A stretch of 64,000 bases of DNA from Streptomyces sp. L-9-10 (GCF_004151105.1 NZ_PHRF01000041.1:248001-312000), one strand, 5' to 3'; counted from the first letter of the stretch, positions 20,103 to 29,704 are shown. Notes: generated from the letters alone by a model not told the origin. Numbers and translations are program-made.

Positions 20103-20325
20103 CTGCGCACTCCTCCATCTGGGTGGTGACGGTCCGCTTGTAGGTTCATCTTCCCGGGTCGGCGCCACGCCGGACGGGCGCCCCGCCGCACGCCCGCCCG
20201 GTGCGGCCGGGACGACCCGTGTTCCCGGGCGCCACAGGGCTGTTCGATACGATGGCGAACGGCGGCCGCCGCACGTTCCCCGGATCCTCTCCGGCGTCGT
20301 ACCCACACCGTCGAAGGGGTCGAGG

Positions 20326-21399
20326 ATGGCTACCATCAGGGACGTCGCCCGGCGGGCCGGGGTCGCGCCGAGCACCGTCTCGTACGTCTTCAACGGCTCC
20401 CGCAGCATCTCCGAGGAGACGCGCAGACGGGTGCGGGAGGCCGTGGACGCCCTCGGCTACCACCCCCGGGCCAGCGCGCGGACGCTGCGCAGCAGCCGGA
20501 CGCAGGTGCTGGCCCTGGCGCTGCCCCGCGCGGCCGGGCTCCAGGACTCCGTGGACGGCCGGTTCGCGATCGACGTCAGCGACGCCGCCAACGCACTCGG
20601 CTACGACCTCCTGTTGAGCACGTCCCAGGACAAGGCCGGAGGGCTGCGCAGGGTGGCGCTCAGCGGTCTCGCCGACGCCGCGGTGCTGATGGCCGTCGAC
20701 ATGGAGGACGCGCGTATCGACGTCGTACGGGAACTGGCCTTCCCCGCGGCGCTCATCGGGCGGCCCGCCGACGAGGACGCCCTCCCGTGGACCGATCTGG
20801 ACTGGGAGGAGGCGGCGGCCCTCGCGGTGGGTGAGCTGGCCGCGGCGGGACACCGCGAGATGGTGTATCTGGCGCCGGGTGAATCAGAGGTCAGGGCCCG
20901 GCGCAGTTACGCGTTGCGCGGGATCGCGGGCGCCCGCCGGGGCGCGCGTACCACCGGCGCCGCCGTCACGGTCGTCCATTCGCTCGACGACCCGGGCAGA
21001 CTGGCCCATCGGCTCGGCGCGCTGCTCGGGAACCGCACGGACGGGGGAGCGGGAAAGCGGCCGACCGCGCTGATCGTGCAGCATCCCACCGCGCACCACC
21101 ACATCCTGACGTCCATGAACGCGGCTGGTCTCCGGGTGCCCGAGGACCTCACCGTCGTGATGATCGGCACCCTGCCCGGCGATCCGTCGAGCCACCGGCT
21201 GCCCCGGATCGAGCTGCCCGTCGAGACGCTCGCCACCGAGGTCACCCGGCTCGCCGTGGCCGCGGCTGCGGCGCTGCGCGAGGCCACCGGGCGGGGCGCG
21301 GAGGCCAGTACGCGGCTGCTCGCCGAGTCCGTGGGCCATCTGCTGATACGCCCGCTCCTGCTGCCGGGCTCGGATCCCCTCGGCTCGCCCACGACCTGA
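20326..21399 (+). CDS. LacI-family regulator
   Basis: A 357-residue LacI/GalR-type protein. The N-terminus is the helix-turn-helix [21 protein letters not shown] followed by the hinge region [14 protein letters not shown]. The rest is a periplasmic-binding-protein-like effector domain. The ATG at 20326 has AAGGGG seven bases upstream. It is divergent from pgm with a 223-base gap. The gap contains a CCGGATCCTCTCCGG dyad at 20279-20293 and a GTTCG-N9-CGAAC dyad at 20242-20260, either of which might be an operator. Target and ligand are unknown. Confidence 0.85.
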   Translation: MATIRDVARRAGVAPSTVSYVFNGSRSISEETRRRVREAVDALGYHPRASARTLRSSRTQVLALALPRAAGLQDSVDGRFAIDVSDAANALGYDLLLSTSQDKAGGLRRVALSGLADAAVLMAVDMEDARIDVVRELAFPAALIGRPADEDALPWTDLDWEEAAALAVGELAAAGHREMVYLAPGESEVRARRSYALRGIAGARRGARTTGAAVTVVHSLDDPGRLAHRLGALLGNRTDGGAGKRPTALIVQHPTAHHHILTSMNAAGLRVPEDLTVVMIGTLPGDPSSHRLPRIELPVETLATEVTRLAVAAAAALREATGRGAEASTRLLAESVGHLLIRPLLLPGSDPLGSPTT

Positions 21400-21418
21400 T
21401 CGCGGGTGGGCGGCGCGA

Positions 21419-22198
21419 CTACCAGTCGAACGTGACCGGCACGAAGGGAGCGTCCTCCGGTGCGGCCTTGCGGGCCTCCAGGGCGGTCCTGGCGGGCGCG
21501 CCCACCGGCACACGCAGCGGAGGATCGGGCTGTTCGATCGTGTCGGCGACCGCGGCTGCCACTTCCTCGGGGGTGATGGTCTCGAAGACGGACGTGCCGC
21601 GCAGAGGGCCGAACTGTTCGAGCAGCGGGGTATAGGGGTCGTTCTCCGCGAAGAAGGACTTGGCGCGCTCGGCTCCGCCGGAGGAGACGGAGCCCGGCTG
21701 GAGGATGCTCACCTTGACGCCGAAGTGGCCCGCCTCGACGGCCAGCGTCTCGGCGAGCGCCTCCAGCGCCCACTTGCTGGCGGCGTAGGGGCCGATGATC
21801 GGCACGACGAGCCGGCCCTGGACGCTGGAGACGAAAACCAGTCGGCCCGCGCCTCGTTCGCGCATGGCGGGCAGCACGCCCTGCACCACCCGCAGGGGGC
21901 CGAAGGTGTTGAGCTGGAAGAGGGCTTCCACCTCGGGGACGGGCACGTTCTCCAGGGGCGCGCGGATCGTCGCGCCGGCGTTGCTGACGAGCACGTCGAT
22001 CTCTCCGGAGTCACGGAGGGCCTCATCGACACTCTTCTGATCGGTGACGTCGAGGCGCAGACGCCGGTCGACGGGGAGATCGTCGAGGTCTTCCGGACGG
22101 CGGGCGGTGGCGACGACCCTGTGGCCGCGGGCGGCGAGCTCGATCGCGATGGCCCGGCCGATACCCCTGGAGGCGCCGGTGATGAGAACGGACGTCAT
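21419..22198 (-). CDS. Short-chain dehydrogenase/reductase
   Basis: A 259-residue classical SDR. The NAD(P) motif is GASRGIGRA (residues 8-16), NAG is in VSNAGATIR, and the catalytic Ser and YxxxK are in VFVSSVQG and YAASK. ATARRPEDL after the second strand suggests preference for NADP. It is divergent from an HxlR regulator with 161 bases between the starts. That arrangement usually means the HxlR protein, a redox or aldehyde sensor, represses the SDR. The substrate is unknown. Confidence 0.88.
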   Translation of the reverse strand: MTSVLITGASRGIGRAIAIELAARGHRVVATARRPEDLDDLPVDRRLRLDVTDQKSVDEALRDSGEIDVLVSNAGATIRAPLENVPVPEVEALFQLNTFGPLRVVQGVLPAMRERGAGRLVFVSSVQGRLVVPIIGPYAASKWALEALAETLAVEAGHFGVKVSILQPGSVSSGGAERAKSFFAENDPYTPLLEQFGPLRGTSVFETITPEEVAAAVADTIEQPDPPLRVPVGAPARTALEARKAAPEDAPFVPVTFDW

Positions 22199-22319
22199 GT
22201 CGGTCTCCTGTTCTGGGTGGTGCGGCGGAAGCGGCGGCGCACATCGCCGGCCGATCGCGCGGCTTCCGTGGAGTACGGGGTGGTGAGAGCAGCTGTAGCG
22301 GACACTCTCGCCACGTTAG

Positions 22320-22332
22320 TTCGATTTTCGAA
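22320..22332. promoter_or_regulatory. Candidate HxlR operator, distal site
   Basis: TTCGA-TTT-TCGAA is a perfect dyad. TTCGAATCnACC, starting at 22327, recurs at 22372 over the first codons of the HxlR gene, a 45-bp spacing. Both are AT-rich against the local background. Confidence 0.5.
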
Positions 22333-22359
22333 TCTACCGACAGGCGTTACAGTACCAGA

Positions 22360-22728
22360 GTGAGTCAGAAATTCGAATCGACCAGGCCGGTGGCGCCGCG
22401 GGAGTGTCCCATCGCCGACGCGCTCGACGTCGTGGGGGAACGCTGGAGTCTCCTCGTCGTCCGGGAGCTGGCTTTCGGCGTCCACAGGTTCAAGGAGATC
22501 CAGGCCAATACCGGCGCCCCGAGGGAGACCCTCGCGCTGCGGCTGCGCAAACTCGAGGAGGTGGGGATCATCGAACGCCGCAGGTACTGCGACCGTCCGC
22601 CGCGGGACGAATACCTGCTCACCGGCATCGGCCGGGACCTCTTCCCCGTCCTCGCCGAGCTGCGCGTGTGGGGTGAGCGCCATGCCGCCCCCGCCCGTGC
22701 GTCCACCCGCGAGGGACTGGACGGCTGA
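22360..22728 (+). CDS. HxlR-family transcriptional regulator
   Basis: A 122-residue winged-helix protein of the HxlR type. The signature is CPIADALDVVGERWSLLVVREL, where the first Cys is the conserved redox or electrophile-sensing position. The recognition helix region is ETLALRLRKLEEVGIIERR. It starts at GTG 22360, close behind the palindromic site. A second copy of the site, ATTCGAAT at 22371-22378, overlaps codons 4-7. Autorepression is likely, as well as control of the divergent SDR. Confidence 0.85.
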   Translation: MSQKFESTRPVAPRECPIADALDVVGERWSLLVVRELAFGVHRFKEIQANTGAPRETLALRLRKLEEVGIIERRRYCDRPPRDEYLLTGIGRDLFPVLAELRVWGERHAAPARASTREGLDG

Positions 22729-22866
22729 ACGGCGCCGGACCCCGGTGAATCACAGCAGGCAGGGCCACCAGCCGTGCTGTTGACGGAGTGTCACCTCTCC
22801 GGCCCCGCGCCCTGCGGCGCACTTGTCGCCTTTTCGGCGAGCGCCTAGCATCGCCGCATCGCACCA

Positions 22867-22880
22867 TCGAATCGATTCGA
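22867..22880. promoter_or_regulatory. LacI-type palindrome upstream of the alpha-xylosidase
   Basis: TCGAATCGATTCGA is a perfect 14-bp palindrome with the central CG usual for LacI-family operators. It lies 110 bases before the GH31 start, in a 260-base gap that otherwise holds only a small TCGCC-TTTTC-GGCGA hairpin. The regulator is not known. Confidence 0.5.
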
Positions 22881-22989
22881 CCGTACGACGCGACTCACCG
22901 CCGCCGCGCACCTCGCCCTCGCCGCACCTCCCGCCGCCCGGACCCCAGAGCGCCCGGACCCAAGAGCAAGAGCAGGAGCAGGATCACTG

Positions 22990-25335
22990 ATGAAGTTCAC
23001 CGACGGTCACTGGCAGCTGCGCGCCGGTGTCACCGCCCACTACGCGGTCTCCGTGGCCGACGCCGTGGTCGCCGACGACCGGTTCACGCTCTACGCGCCC
23101 GTCACCCGGGTCACCCACCGCGGCGATACGCTCAACGGCCCCCTGCTGACCGTCGAGTGCTGGTCCCCCGCGGAGGGCGTGATCGGCGTCCGCTGCACCC
23201 ACCACGGCGGAGGGGGCCGCGCACGGCCGGAGTTCGTGCTCGCGTCCGGGCAGGACGGCCCGCCGGCCAAGGTGGTCAGAGAAGGCCCGGCGATCGAACT
23301 CGTCTCCGGTGAACTCTCCCTGCGGACCGACACCGCCGCGCCCTGGCAGCTGGACTTCACCGCCGGCGGGGAGATCCTGACCTCCGTCGGCCGACGCGGT
23401 ACCGGCTTCGCGACCGACGCCGAGGACCGGCACTTCATGCTCGCGCAGCTGTCGCTCGGCGTCGGCGAGGGCGTGTACGGGCTCGGCGAGCGGTTCACCC
23501 CGTTCACCAGGAACGGCCAGACCGTCGACATGTGGCAGGCGGACGGCGGCACCAGCAGCGAGCAGGCGTACAAGAACGTCCCGTTCCATCTCAGCGACCG
23601 CGGCTACGGAGTCTTCGTCAACCACCCCGGCCGGGTGTCGTACGAGCTGGGCTCGGAGGCCGTAGGACAGGTCCAGTTCAGCGTCGAGGACCAGACCCTG
23701 GAGTTCTTCGTCGTCCACGGCCAGGACCCCCGGGACGTCCTCGCCCGCTACACCGCGCTCACCGGCCGTCCCGCGCTGCCGCCGGCCTGGTCGTTCGGAC
23801 TGTGGCTGTCCACCTCCTTCACCACCTCGTACGACGAGGCGACGGTGCACCGCTTCGTCCGGGGGATGGCCGACTCCGGGATCCCGCTCGGCGTCTTCCA
23901 CTTCGACTGCTTCTGGATGCGCGCGTACCAGTGGAGCGACTTCGTCTGGGACCCGGAGGTCTTCCCCGATCCCGAGGGGATGCTCGCCCGCCTCAAGGAG
24001 CGCGGACTGCGCGTCTGCGTCTGGATCAATCCCTATATCGCCCAGAAGTCCCCGCTGTTCGCGGAGGGGATGGCCGGGGACCATCTGCTGAAGAGGCCCG
24101 ACGGCTCCGTCTGGCAGTGGGACAACTGGCAGCCCGGCATGGCGCTGGTCGATTTCACGAGTACGGCCGCCCGCGACTGGTACGCGGGGAAGCTGCGGCT
24201 TCTGCTCGACCAGGGGGTGGACTGCTTCAAGACCGACTTCGGCGAACGCGTCCCCACCGATGTGGTGTGGCACGACGGCGCGGACCCGGAGCGGATGCAC
24301 AACTACTACACGCAGCTGTACAACGAGACCGTCTTCGGGCTGCTGCGCGAAGAGCGCGGCGAGGGCGAGGCCGTCGTCTTCGCGCGCTCCGCGACCACGG
24401 GCGGTCAGCGGCTGCCGGTGCACTGGGGCGGTGACTGCGAGTCGACCTTCGAGGCGATGGCCGAGTCGCTGCGCGGGGGACTGTCGCTGGGCCTGTCCGG
24501 CTTCGGCTTCTGGAGCCATGACATCGGCGGGTTCGAGGGCACCCCGACGCCCGCGCTCTTCAAGCGCTGGGTGCAGTTCGGACTGCTCTCCTCGCACAGC
24601 CGGCTGCACGGCAGCAAGTCGTACCGGGTGCCGTGGGACTACGGCGAGGAGGCCGTCGCCGTCACCCGCGCCTTCACCCGGCTCAAGCACCGGCTGATGC
24701 CCTACCTGTACCGTGCCGCGGTCCAGGCCAGGGACACCGGTACGCCGGTGATGCGCGCCATGCTGCTGGAGTTCCCCGACGACCCCGCCTGCCGCGCGCT
24801 GGACCGGCAGTACATGCTCGGCGACGATCTGCTCGTGGCGCCGGTCTTCACCGAGGACGGCACAGTCGAGTACTACGTACCGGCGGGCACGTGGACCCAC
24901 GTCCTCACCGGCGCCCGGGTGACGGGCCCCGGCTGGCGGCGCGAGAGGCATGGCTTCGACACCCTGCCGCTGCTGGCGAGGCCCGGCGCGGTGATCCCGT
25001 TCGGCGCGGTGGACGAGGGGCCGGAGTACGCGTGGGCGGACGGCGTGACGCTGTGCGTGTACGCCCCGGACGGTGCGGAGGGACCGGGTCCGGTGGGCGG
25101 TACGCCGGAGACCGTCACCGCCATCCCCACCCAGGACGGCTCCGGTGACGCGGCGGTCTTCACCGTCCGGCGGTCGGGCGCGGAGGTCGTCGTCGAGACG
25201 GGGAGCGAGCTGCCGTGGAACGTACTGCTCGTGGGAGCCGCCGCCACCGGCGACGCGGTCCCCGACCCGCTCGGCGCGCGCCATCACTGCCCGGCGGGCA
25301 CCCACCGGCTGGCGGTCCGGTATCGGCACGGGTGA
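22990..25335 (+). CDS. Alpha-xylosidase, GH31 (YicI-like)
   Basis: A 781-residue GH31 enzyme that removes terminal alpha-xylosyl units, for example from isoprimeverose-type xyloglucan oligosaccharides. The nucleophile Asp416 is in CFKTDFGER and the acid/base Asp482 is in HWGGDCEST; both fall at exactly the E. coli YicI positions. GFGFWSHDIGGFEG and LWLSTSFTTSYDEATV also match YicI rather than alpha-glucosidase subfamilies. There is no signal peptide, so it acts inside the cell on imported oligosaccharides. The start follows GGATCACTG. It is monocistronic, with a LacI-type palindrome upstream. No dedicated transporter lies next to it. Confidence 0.9.
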   Translation: MKFTDGHWQLRAGVTAHYAVSVADAVVADDRFTLYAPVTRVTHRGDTLNGPLLTVECWSPAEGVIGVRCTHHGGGGRARPEFVLASGQDGPPAKVVREGPAIELVSGELSLRTDTAAPWQLDFTAGGEILTSVGRRGTGFATDAEDRHFMLAQLSLGVGEGVYGLGERFTPFTRNGQTVDMWQADGGTSSEQAYKNVPFHLSDRGYGVFVNHPGRVSYELGSEAVGQVQFSVEDQTLEFFVVHGQDPRDVLARYTALTGRPALPPAWSFGLWLSTSFTTSYDEATVHRFVRGMADSGIPLGVFHFDCFWMRAYQWSDFVWDPEVFPDPEGMLARLKERGLRVCVWINPYIAQKSPLFAEGMAGDHLLKRPDGSVWQWDNWQPGMALVDFTSTAARDWYAGKLRLLLDQGVDCFKTDFGERVPTDVVWHDGADPERMHNYYTQLYNETVFGLLREERGEGEAVVFARSATTGGQRLPVHWGGDCESTFEAMAESLRGGLSLGLSGFGFWSHDIGGFEGTPTPALFKRWVQFGLLSSHSRLHGSKSYRVPWDYGEEAVAVTRAFTRLKHRLMPYLYRAAVQARDTGTPVMRAMLLEFPDDPACRALDRQYMLGDDLLVAPVFTEDGTVEYYVPAGTWTHVLTGARVTGPGWRRERHGFDTLPLLARPGAVIPFGAVDEGPEYAWADGVTLCVYAPDGAEGPGPVGGTPETVTAIPTQDGSGDAAVFTVRRSGAEVVVETGSELPWNVLLVGAAATGDAVPDPLGARHHCPAGTHRLAVRYRHG

Positions 25336-25397
25336 GAGCCACGGGTGAGCGTCGGGGCGGGCCGCTCCCCTGGAACCGGGCGCGGCCGACGCGACGC

Positions 25398-25436
25398 GGG
25401 GCGGTGCCACCGGCCATGAGCCGGCGACACCGCCCC
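25398..25436. terminator. Bidirectional hairpin terminator
   Basis: GGGGCGGTG (25398-25406) pairs with CACCGCCCC (25428-25436), with an inner CCGGC-N5-GCCGG stem. It lies between convergent GH31 and GH19 genes. Confidence 0.7.
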
Positions 25437-25483
25437 CGACACGCCCCGCCCGGTACCTTCAGCGGAACCTGTCCGTGTCTGCG

Positions 25484-26218
25484 TCAGCAACCGAGATTGC
25501 CGCCTGTTTCCACTCCGAGGATCTGCGTGAAGCTCGTGTAATTGTTGATCCGGCTCTGCACCTGGCCGGGGTTTCCGCCATTGCATTCGATGCTGCCGTT
25601 GATGCTGCGAATGGTCTCGCCGAATCCGGCGCCATTCACCATCGCGTTGTGCGGCGTCATGGTTCCAGGACCGCTCTGGGTGTTCCAGTACCAGAGACCG
25701 GTCTTCCACGCCACGGCCGAGTCGTTCTGCACGAGATCCGGGTTGTTCAGCAGATCGATGCCGAGCGCGTCACCCGCGCTCTTGTAATTGAAGTTCCAGC
25801 TGAGCTGAATCGGTCCGCGCCCGTAGTACTTGTCGTTTCCGGCCGGACAGCCGTAGGGCTGCGACGCGTCACAATAGTGCGGATAATTCGCGGTGTTCTG
25901 CTCCACGATATGGACCAGGCCACCGGTTTCGTGGCTGACATTCGCCAGGAACGCCGCGGCTTCCTGCTTCCGTACGGTGTCGCTTCCCGTACCGGCGAAG
26001 CCCGGATAGGCGCTCAGTGCGGCGGTCAGACCGCTGTACGTGTAGAACGGATTCCGGTTCGGGAACATCTGGTTGAACTGGCCCTCGCTGACGACGAAAT
26101 CGGCCGCCGCCCGCTGGTTCTGGGCCGGCTGCGCCACGGAGGAGGGTGCGAGGGAGAGCAGGGAGAACGCGGCGGCCGCGGCCGTCGCGGTGAGCAGCCC
26201 GATGAGGCGCTGACGCAT
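25484..26218 (-). CDS. Secreted GH19 chitinase
   Basis: A 244-residue secreted endochitinase. The signal peptide runs to about residue 30 (MRQRLIGLL, Ala-rich core, SSVAQPA). The GH19 catalytic domain follows without a binding domain. Catalytic Glu97 is in SHETGG and Glu106 in HIVEQN, with YYGRGPIQLSWNFNY and NPDLV conserved. This is like the compact Streptomyces ChiG-type enzymes. The start at 26218 is placed at the signal peptide. It is 137 bases downstream of an AA10 LPMO gene on the same strand, so both are probably expressed from the DasR-type promoter upstream of that gene. LPMO and GH19 act together on crystalline chitin. Confidence 0.92.
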   Translation of the reverse strand: MRQRLIGLLTATAAAAAFSLLSLAPSSVAQPAQNQRAAADFVVSEGQFNQMFPNRNPFYTYSGLTAALSAYPGFAGTGSDTVRKQEAAAFLANVSHETGGLVHIVEQNTANYPHYCDASQPYGCPAGNDKYYGRGPIQLSWNFNYKSAGDALGIDLLNNPDLVQNDSAVAWKTGLWYWNTQSGPGTMTPHNAMVNGAGFGETIRSINGSIECNGGNPGQVQSRINNYTSFTQILGVETGGNLGC

Positions 26219-26355
26219 GAGTGACTCACTCTCTGATCCGGCCGCCGAACGCGTGGCGGCCCCTGCGTACGTGGTGGGGGGTGGTGGGGGTCGGCGGTCA
26301 CGGGCGAGCCCCGAGTGGGGTGTCAGGGGCTCGCCCGGGGCAGGGGGAGCTTCGC

Positions 26356-26874
26356 TCAGCCGCCGACGTTCACATCGATGCAGGCGTAGAAGGCGTTCGT
26401 CGTGTCGGCGATGTTCCACACCGCCAGTACCTTCTGCTTCCCGGACAGGCCGCCGAAGTTCACCTGATGGGTCACGGTCGCGCCGGGCTGCGCGCCGTTG
26501 TCGTTGAACTCGGCTATCTTCTGGCCGCTCGCGAAGTACTGCCAGGTGCTGGTGGAATGACGAGCGGTCAGCTTCCACTGGAACGACGTGCTGCTGCCGA
26601 CGGGAGTGACGGTCCAGCCCTTGGAATCGTCGTCGAGATCGGAGAACCGCGAGTTTCCACCGCTGCAACTGGTGAGCCCCTTGGGCCCTTCCACGCTCTG
26701 CGGCTCATATGTGATGTCGCCGCAGCTTACGGTGCCCGCGGCGCACTGCGCCTGCCGGCTCGGCGGAGTGGAGATATATCCGTGGGCACTCGCGGAACTC
26801 GCGGGAAGGCTCACGGCGAGAACCGGCGCGACAACGGCTCCGAGTACGGCGGCCAGCTTCCTTTTCGTGTGCAT
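26356..26874 (-). CDS. AA10 lytic polysaccharide monooxygenase (chitin-active)
   Basis: A 172-residue secreted copper enzyme. After the signal peptide (cleavage SASA-HGY) the mature N-terminus is His31, which with His106 (TARHSTSTW) forms the copper histidine brace. Single-domain AA10 features: HGYISTPPSRQAQC, FQWKLTARH and AFYACIDV. It cleaves crystalline chitin oxidatively and is probably exported by Tat or Sec. AAGGAGA precedes the ATG by 5 bases. It is first in a two-gene unit with the GH19 chitinase, under a DasR/chitinase-type direct repeat about 160 bases upstream. Confidence 0.93.
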   Translation of the reverse strand: MHTKRKLAAVLGAVVAPVLAVSLPASSASAHGYISTPPSRQAQCAAGTVSCGDITYEPQSVEGPKGLTSCSGGNSRFSDLDDDSKGWTVTPVGSSTSFQWKLTARHSTSTWQYFASGQKIAEFNDNGAQPGATVTHQVNFGGLSGKQKVLAVWNIADTTNAFYACIDVNVGG

Positions 26875-27031
26875 GGGGTCTCCTTCACTTCAGGTCTTCC
26901 CGCGCGATCACCGGCTCCGTGGGGGGAATCCGGGAACAGCGGGTCGGCCTCTCGAGTGTGGGGCCAAGAGGCGCGAAGGGCGGCGGTGGATTCCGTCCGC
27001 GGACACGGTGCAATTGGCGTTGCATCCGGAA

Positions 27032-27057
27032 AGGTCTCGACCACTTGGACTAGACCA
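27032..27057 (-). promoter_or_regulatory. DasR-type (dre) 12-bp direct repeat of a chitinase promoter
   Basis: Read on the minus strand, TGGTCTAGTCCA and TGGTCGAGACCT lie 2 bases apart. The first differs by one base from the dre core TGGTCTAGACCA bound by DasR. The second differs by one base from the TGGTCCAGACCT repeat known from Streptomyces chitinase promoters. This pair mediates chitin induction and glucose repression in characterised cases. Position (about 160 bases before the LPMO start) and orientation fit. Confidence 0.8.
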
Positions 27058-27225
27058 TACAGGTCGACGTGCCCCCGTCAAGAGGGTTGCGAGAAAGCCC
27101 AGTTGAGACGGTCAGGAGGCAGGGCGCGCCGGGCAAAAGGCAAGAACAGCGATATTTCTGACGAAACGTATAAAATGCCTGCATTTGCCAGGTTTCGCCG
27201 ATGTTCACGCCCTCTGGGGGGACGC

Positions 27226-29604
27226 ATGACTTCGCAGAGCGGTACGGATGTGAAAGACCCCGGGAGTCGGATCAGGGCGGGTCGGCTACGGCGGCTGGGG
27301 GAGTGGTGCGCCCGGCATTTCATCACCGTCATCGTGCTCTGGCTCATCGCGCTCGGCGGACTGCAAGGACTCAACGGGGCCTTCGGCGGCACCTACTCGG
27401 ACAACTTCGCGCTCCCCGGTACGCAGTCGGACGACGGCGCGCGGGTGCTCGGACGGCATGTCCCGGGAGCGGGCGGCATCGGCGCCCAGGTGGTGCTGTA
27501 CGATGCGCGCCGCCCGCTGACCGGCGTACAGAGCCGGATCGACCGGGCGGTCGGCTCCCTCAGGACGCTCCCGCACGTGCTGTCGGTCACGAGCCCGCTG
27601 CCCTCGGCGCCCACCGCGCCGCCCACCGGGGCACTGGCTCCCGACGGCAGGACCGGCTACATCGGCATCCAGTTCGACGCCAACCCCACCTCGTTCGGGG
27701 GCTCCTATCTCCGTGGTGTCGACGCGGCGGTCGAGCCGCTCCGTGCCGCCGGTGTGCGGGTCGAGTACGGAGGGCTGCTCGGTGAACTGGCCCGGCCCGT
27801 CCCCGCCGATCTGACCAGCGAGGCCATCGGATTCGCCGTGGCGGTGATCGTCCTGCTGATCGGTTTCGGCAGTGTCATCGGCGCCGGGATTCCGCTGGTC
27901 ACCGCGCTGGTCGGGGTCGTCGTCGGGGTGAGCTGCCTGGGCCTGATCGCCGCGGCCACCACCTTCGCGAGCGTCTCGCCGACCCTGGCCACCATGATCG
28001 GTCTGGGTGTCGGGATCGACTACGCGCTGTTCCTGATCACCCGTCACCGGCAGCGGCTCATGGACGGAGCCGACCCGGTGGCGGCGGCCGGCCGGGCGGT
28101 CTCCACCAGCGGCCGTGCCGTCATCGTCTCGGGCTGCACCGTCATCGTCGCCCTCGCGGGGCTGTATGTGTCGCAGGTCAGCTTCATCGGAAAGCTGGGC
28201 GTCGCCGCGGCCGTCACCGTCGTCACGGCCGTCGCCGGCGCCATCACGCTGGTGCCCGCCCTCCTCGGGCTCGCCGGGCGCCGGATCGACCGCTACTGGG
28301 TCCGCCGGCCGGTCGCGGAAGGCGAACCGGCGCCGGCCCCGAACGGTGTGAAGCACGGGGAGCGGGGGAAGCGCGAAGGACGGACGAAGCCTACGACGCG
28401 CACGGATCGCTCGGAGCCGGCCGACGGGGAGGCGCACGACGGCTGGCACCGGTACGCGCGGCGGGTGGAACGCCGCCCCTGGTGGTTCCTGCTCGCCGGA
28501 CTCGTGGTGGTGGGCGTGCTCGCGATCCCGCTGTTCTCCATCCGCCTCGGACACATCGACGACGGCGCCGACCCCACCAGCTTCACCGACCGCCGCGCCT
28601 ACGACCTGATCACGGCCGGCTTCGGACCGGGCGCCAACGGGCCGTTCATCCTCGTCGTCGACCAGAGCGCGGTGCCGGCGGCCGAGCGCCCCGCGCTGGC
28701 GTCCCGGCTCGGGAGGGCGCTCACCGATGTCCCGGACGCGGCCAGTATCTCCCCTCTCCAGCCCACCGCCGACGGTCAGTTGCTGACCGGTACGGTCATC
28801 CCCAGCGGCTCGCCGCAGTCGGCCGGGACCACCACGCTCTTCCATCACCTCAAGGGCGACGTCCTGCCGCGAGCCGTGTCGGGCACCGGCGCCACGACGT
28901 ATGTGACGGGCACGACCGCTGCCATGGAGGACTTCCTCGGTCTCATCACCGCCCGGCTCCCGCTCATCATCGGCGTCGTCGTCGCGCTGGCGTTCCTCAT
29001 CATCCTGATCGTGTTCCGCGGCCTGCTGGTGGCTCTCAAGGCCGCCGTGCTCAATCTCCTGTCGATCGCCGCGTCGTACGGAGTGGTCGTCGCCGTCTTC
29101 CAATGGGGCTGGGGCGGGCCCTCGTTGGGCGTCTCGGGGACGGTGCCGATCGAGAGCTATGTGCCGATGATGATGTTCGCCATCGTCTTCGGGCTGAGCA
29201 TGGACTACGAGGTGTTCCTCCTCGCGCGGGTCCAGGAGTCATGGCTGCGTACCCACGAGAGCAGGGGAAGCGTGGCGCTCGGTCTGGAGATCACGGCGCG
29301 GGTGATCAGCTGCGCCGCGCTCATCATGGTCAGTGTCTTCGCCGCGTTCATCCTGAGCGACAACATCGTGGTGAAGATGCTGGGGCTCGGCCTGGCGGTG
29401 AGCGTCCTCATCGACGCCACGATCGTCCGTCTGCTGCTCGTGCCCGCGGTGATGACACTGCTCGGCAGGAGCGCTTGGTGGCTGCCCCGGTGGCTGGACC
29501 GGATCCTGCCCCGGCTGGACAGGGAGGGCGAGGAGGCCACGCCGTACCGTCCGAGCGTGTCCGGCGGACGTCCGGGGGCCGGAGTCCAGGGCCCGCCGCA
29601 TTGA
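27226..29604 (+). CDS. MMPL-family transporter (RND superfamily)
   Basis: A 792-residue membrane protein with two repeats of six helices, each with a large extracellular loop. Signature segments are IGLGVGIDYALFLITRHRQRL in the first half and FGLSMDYEVFLLARVQESW in the second; the Asp-Tyr pairs are the proton-relay positions of MmpL proteins. A charged cytoplasmic stretch (about residues 365-405) links the halves. ATG 27226 follows GGGGGGACGC; the longer open frame to 26221 is antisense to the chitin genes and is rejected. AT-rich DNA with TATAAAAT at 27169-27176 may be its promoter. The cargo is probably a lipid or hydrophobic metabolite but is not known. Confidence 0.88.
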   Translation: MTSQSGTDVKDPGSRIRAGRLRRLGEWCARHFITVIVLWLIALGGLQGLNGAFGGTYSDNFALPGTQSDDGARVLGRHVPGAGGIGAQVVLYDARRPLTGVQSRIDRAVGSLRTLPHVLSVTSPLPSAPTAPPTGALAPDGRTGYIGIQFDANPTSFGGSYLRGVDAAVEPLRAAGVRVEYGGLLGELARPVPADLTSEAIGFAVAVIVLLIGFGSVIGAGIPLVTALVGVVVGVSCLGLIAAATTFASVSPTLATMIGLGVGIDYALFLITRHRQRLMDGADPVAAAGRAVSTSGRAVIVSGCTVIVALAGLYVSQVSFIGKLGVAAAVTVVTAVAGAITLVPALLGLAGRRIDRYWVRRPVAEGEPAPAPNGVKHGERGKREGRTKPTTRTDRSEPADGEAHDGWHRYARRVERRPWWFLLAGLVVVGVLAIPLFSIRLGHIDDGADPTSFTDRRAYDLITAGFGPGANGPFILVVDQSAVPAAERPALASRLGRALTDVPDAASISPLQPTADGQLLTGTVIPSGSPQSAGTTTLFHHLKGDVLPRAVSGTGATTYVTGTTAAMEDFLGLITARLPLIIGVVVALAFLIILIVFRGLLVALKAAVLNLLSIAASYGVVVAVFQWGWGGPSLGVSGTVPIESYVPMMMFAIVFGLSMDYEVFLLARVQESWLRTHESRGSVALGLEITARVISCAALIMVSVFAAFILSDNIVVKMLGLGLAVSVLIDATIVRLLLVPAVMTLLGRSAWWLPRWLDRILPRLDREGEEATPYRPSVSGGRPGAGVQGPPH

Positions 29605-29649
29605 CCCGGCCGCACTCATTGACGTGAGCGCGTCACGGTCGTACGTTCC

Positions 29650-29661
29650 GGGAACGCTCTC
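29650..29661. promoter_or_regulatory. Degenerate copy of the GAGAGCGCTCTC box
   Basis: GGGAACGCTCTC matches 10 of 12 bases of the palindrome found perfectly at four other places in this window. It lies 44 bases before the ATG of the GH76 gene. Confidence 0.35.
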
Positions 29662-29704
29662 TCCCGTCCGTCCTCACCCGCGTCGCCCGACCACGGAGTG
29701 GCCC

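Noticed and set aside
26221..27225. N-terminal extension of the MMPL protein
   Set aside because: It is antisense to the LPMO gene and crosses its DasR-type promoter. The ATG at 27226 has its own ribosome site.
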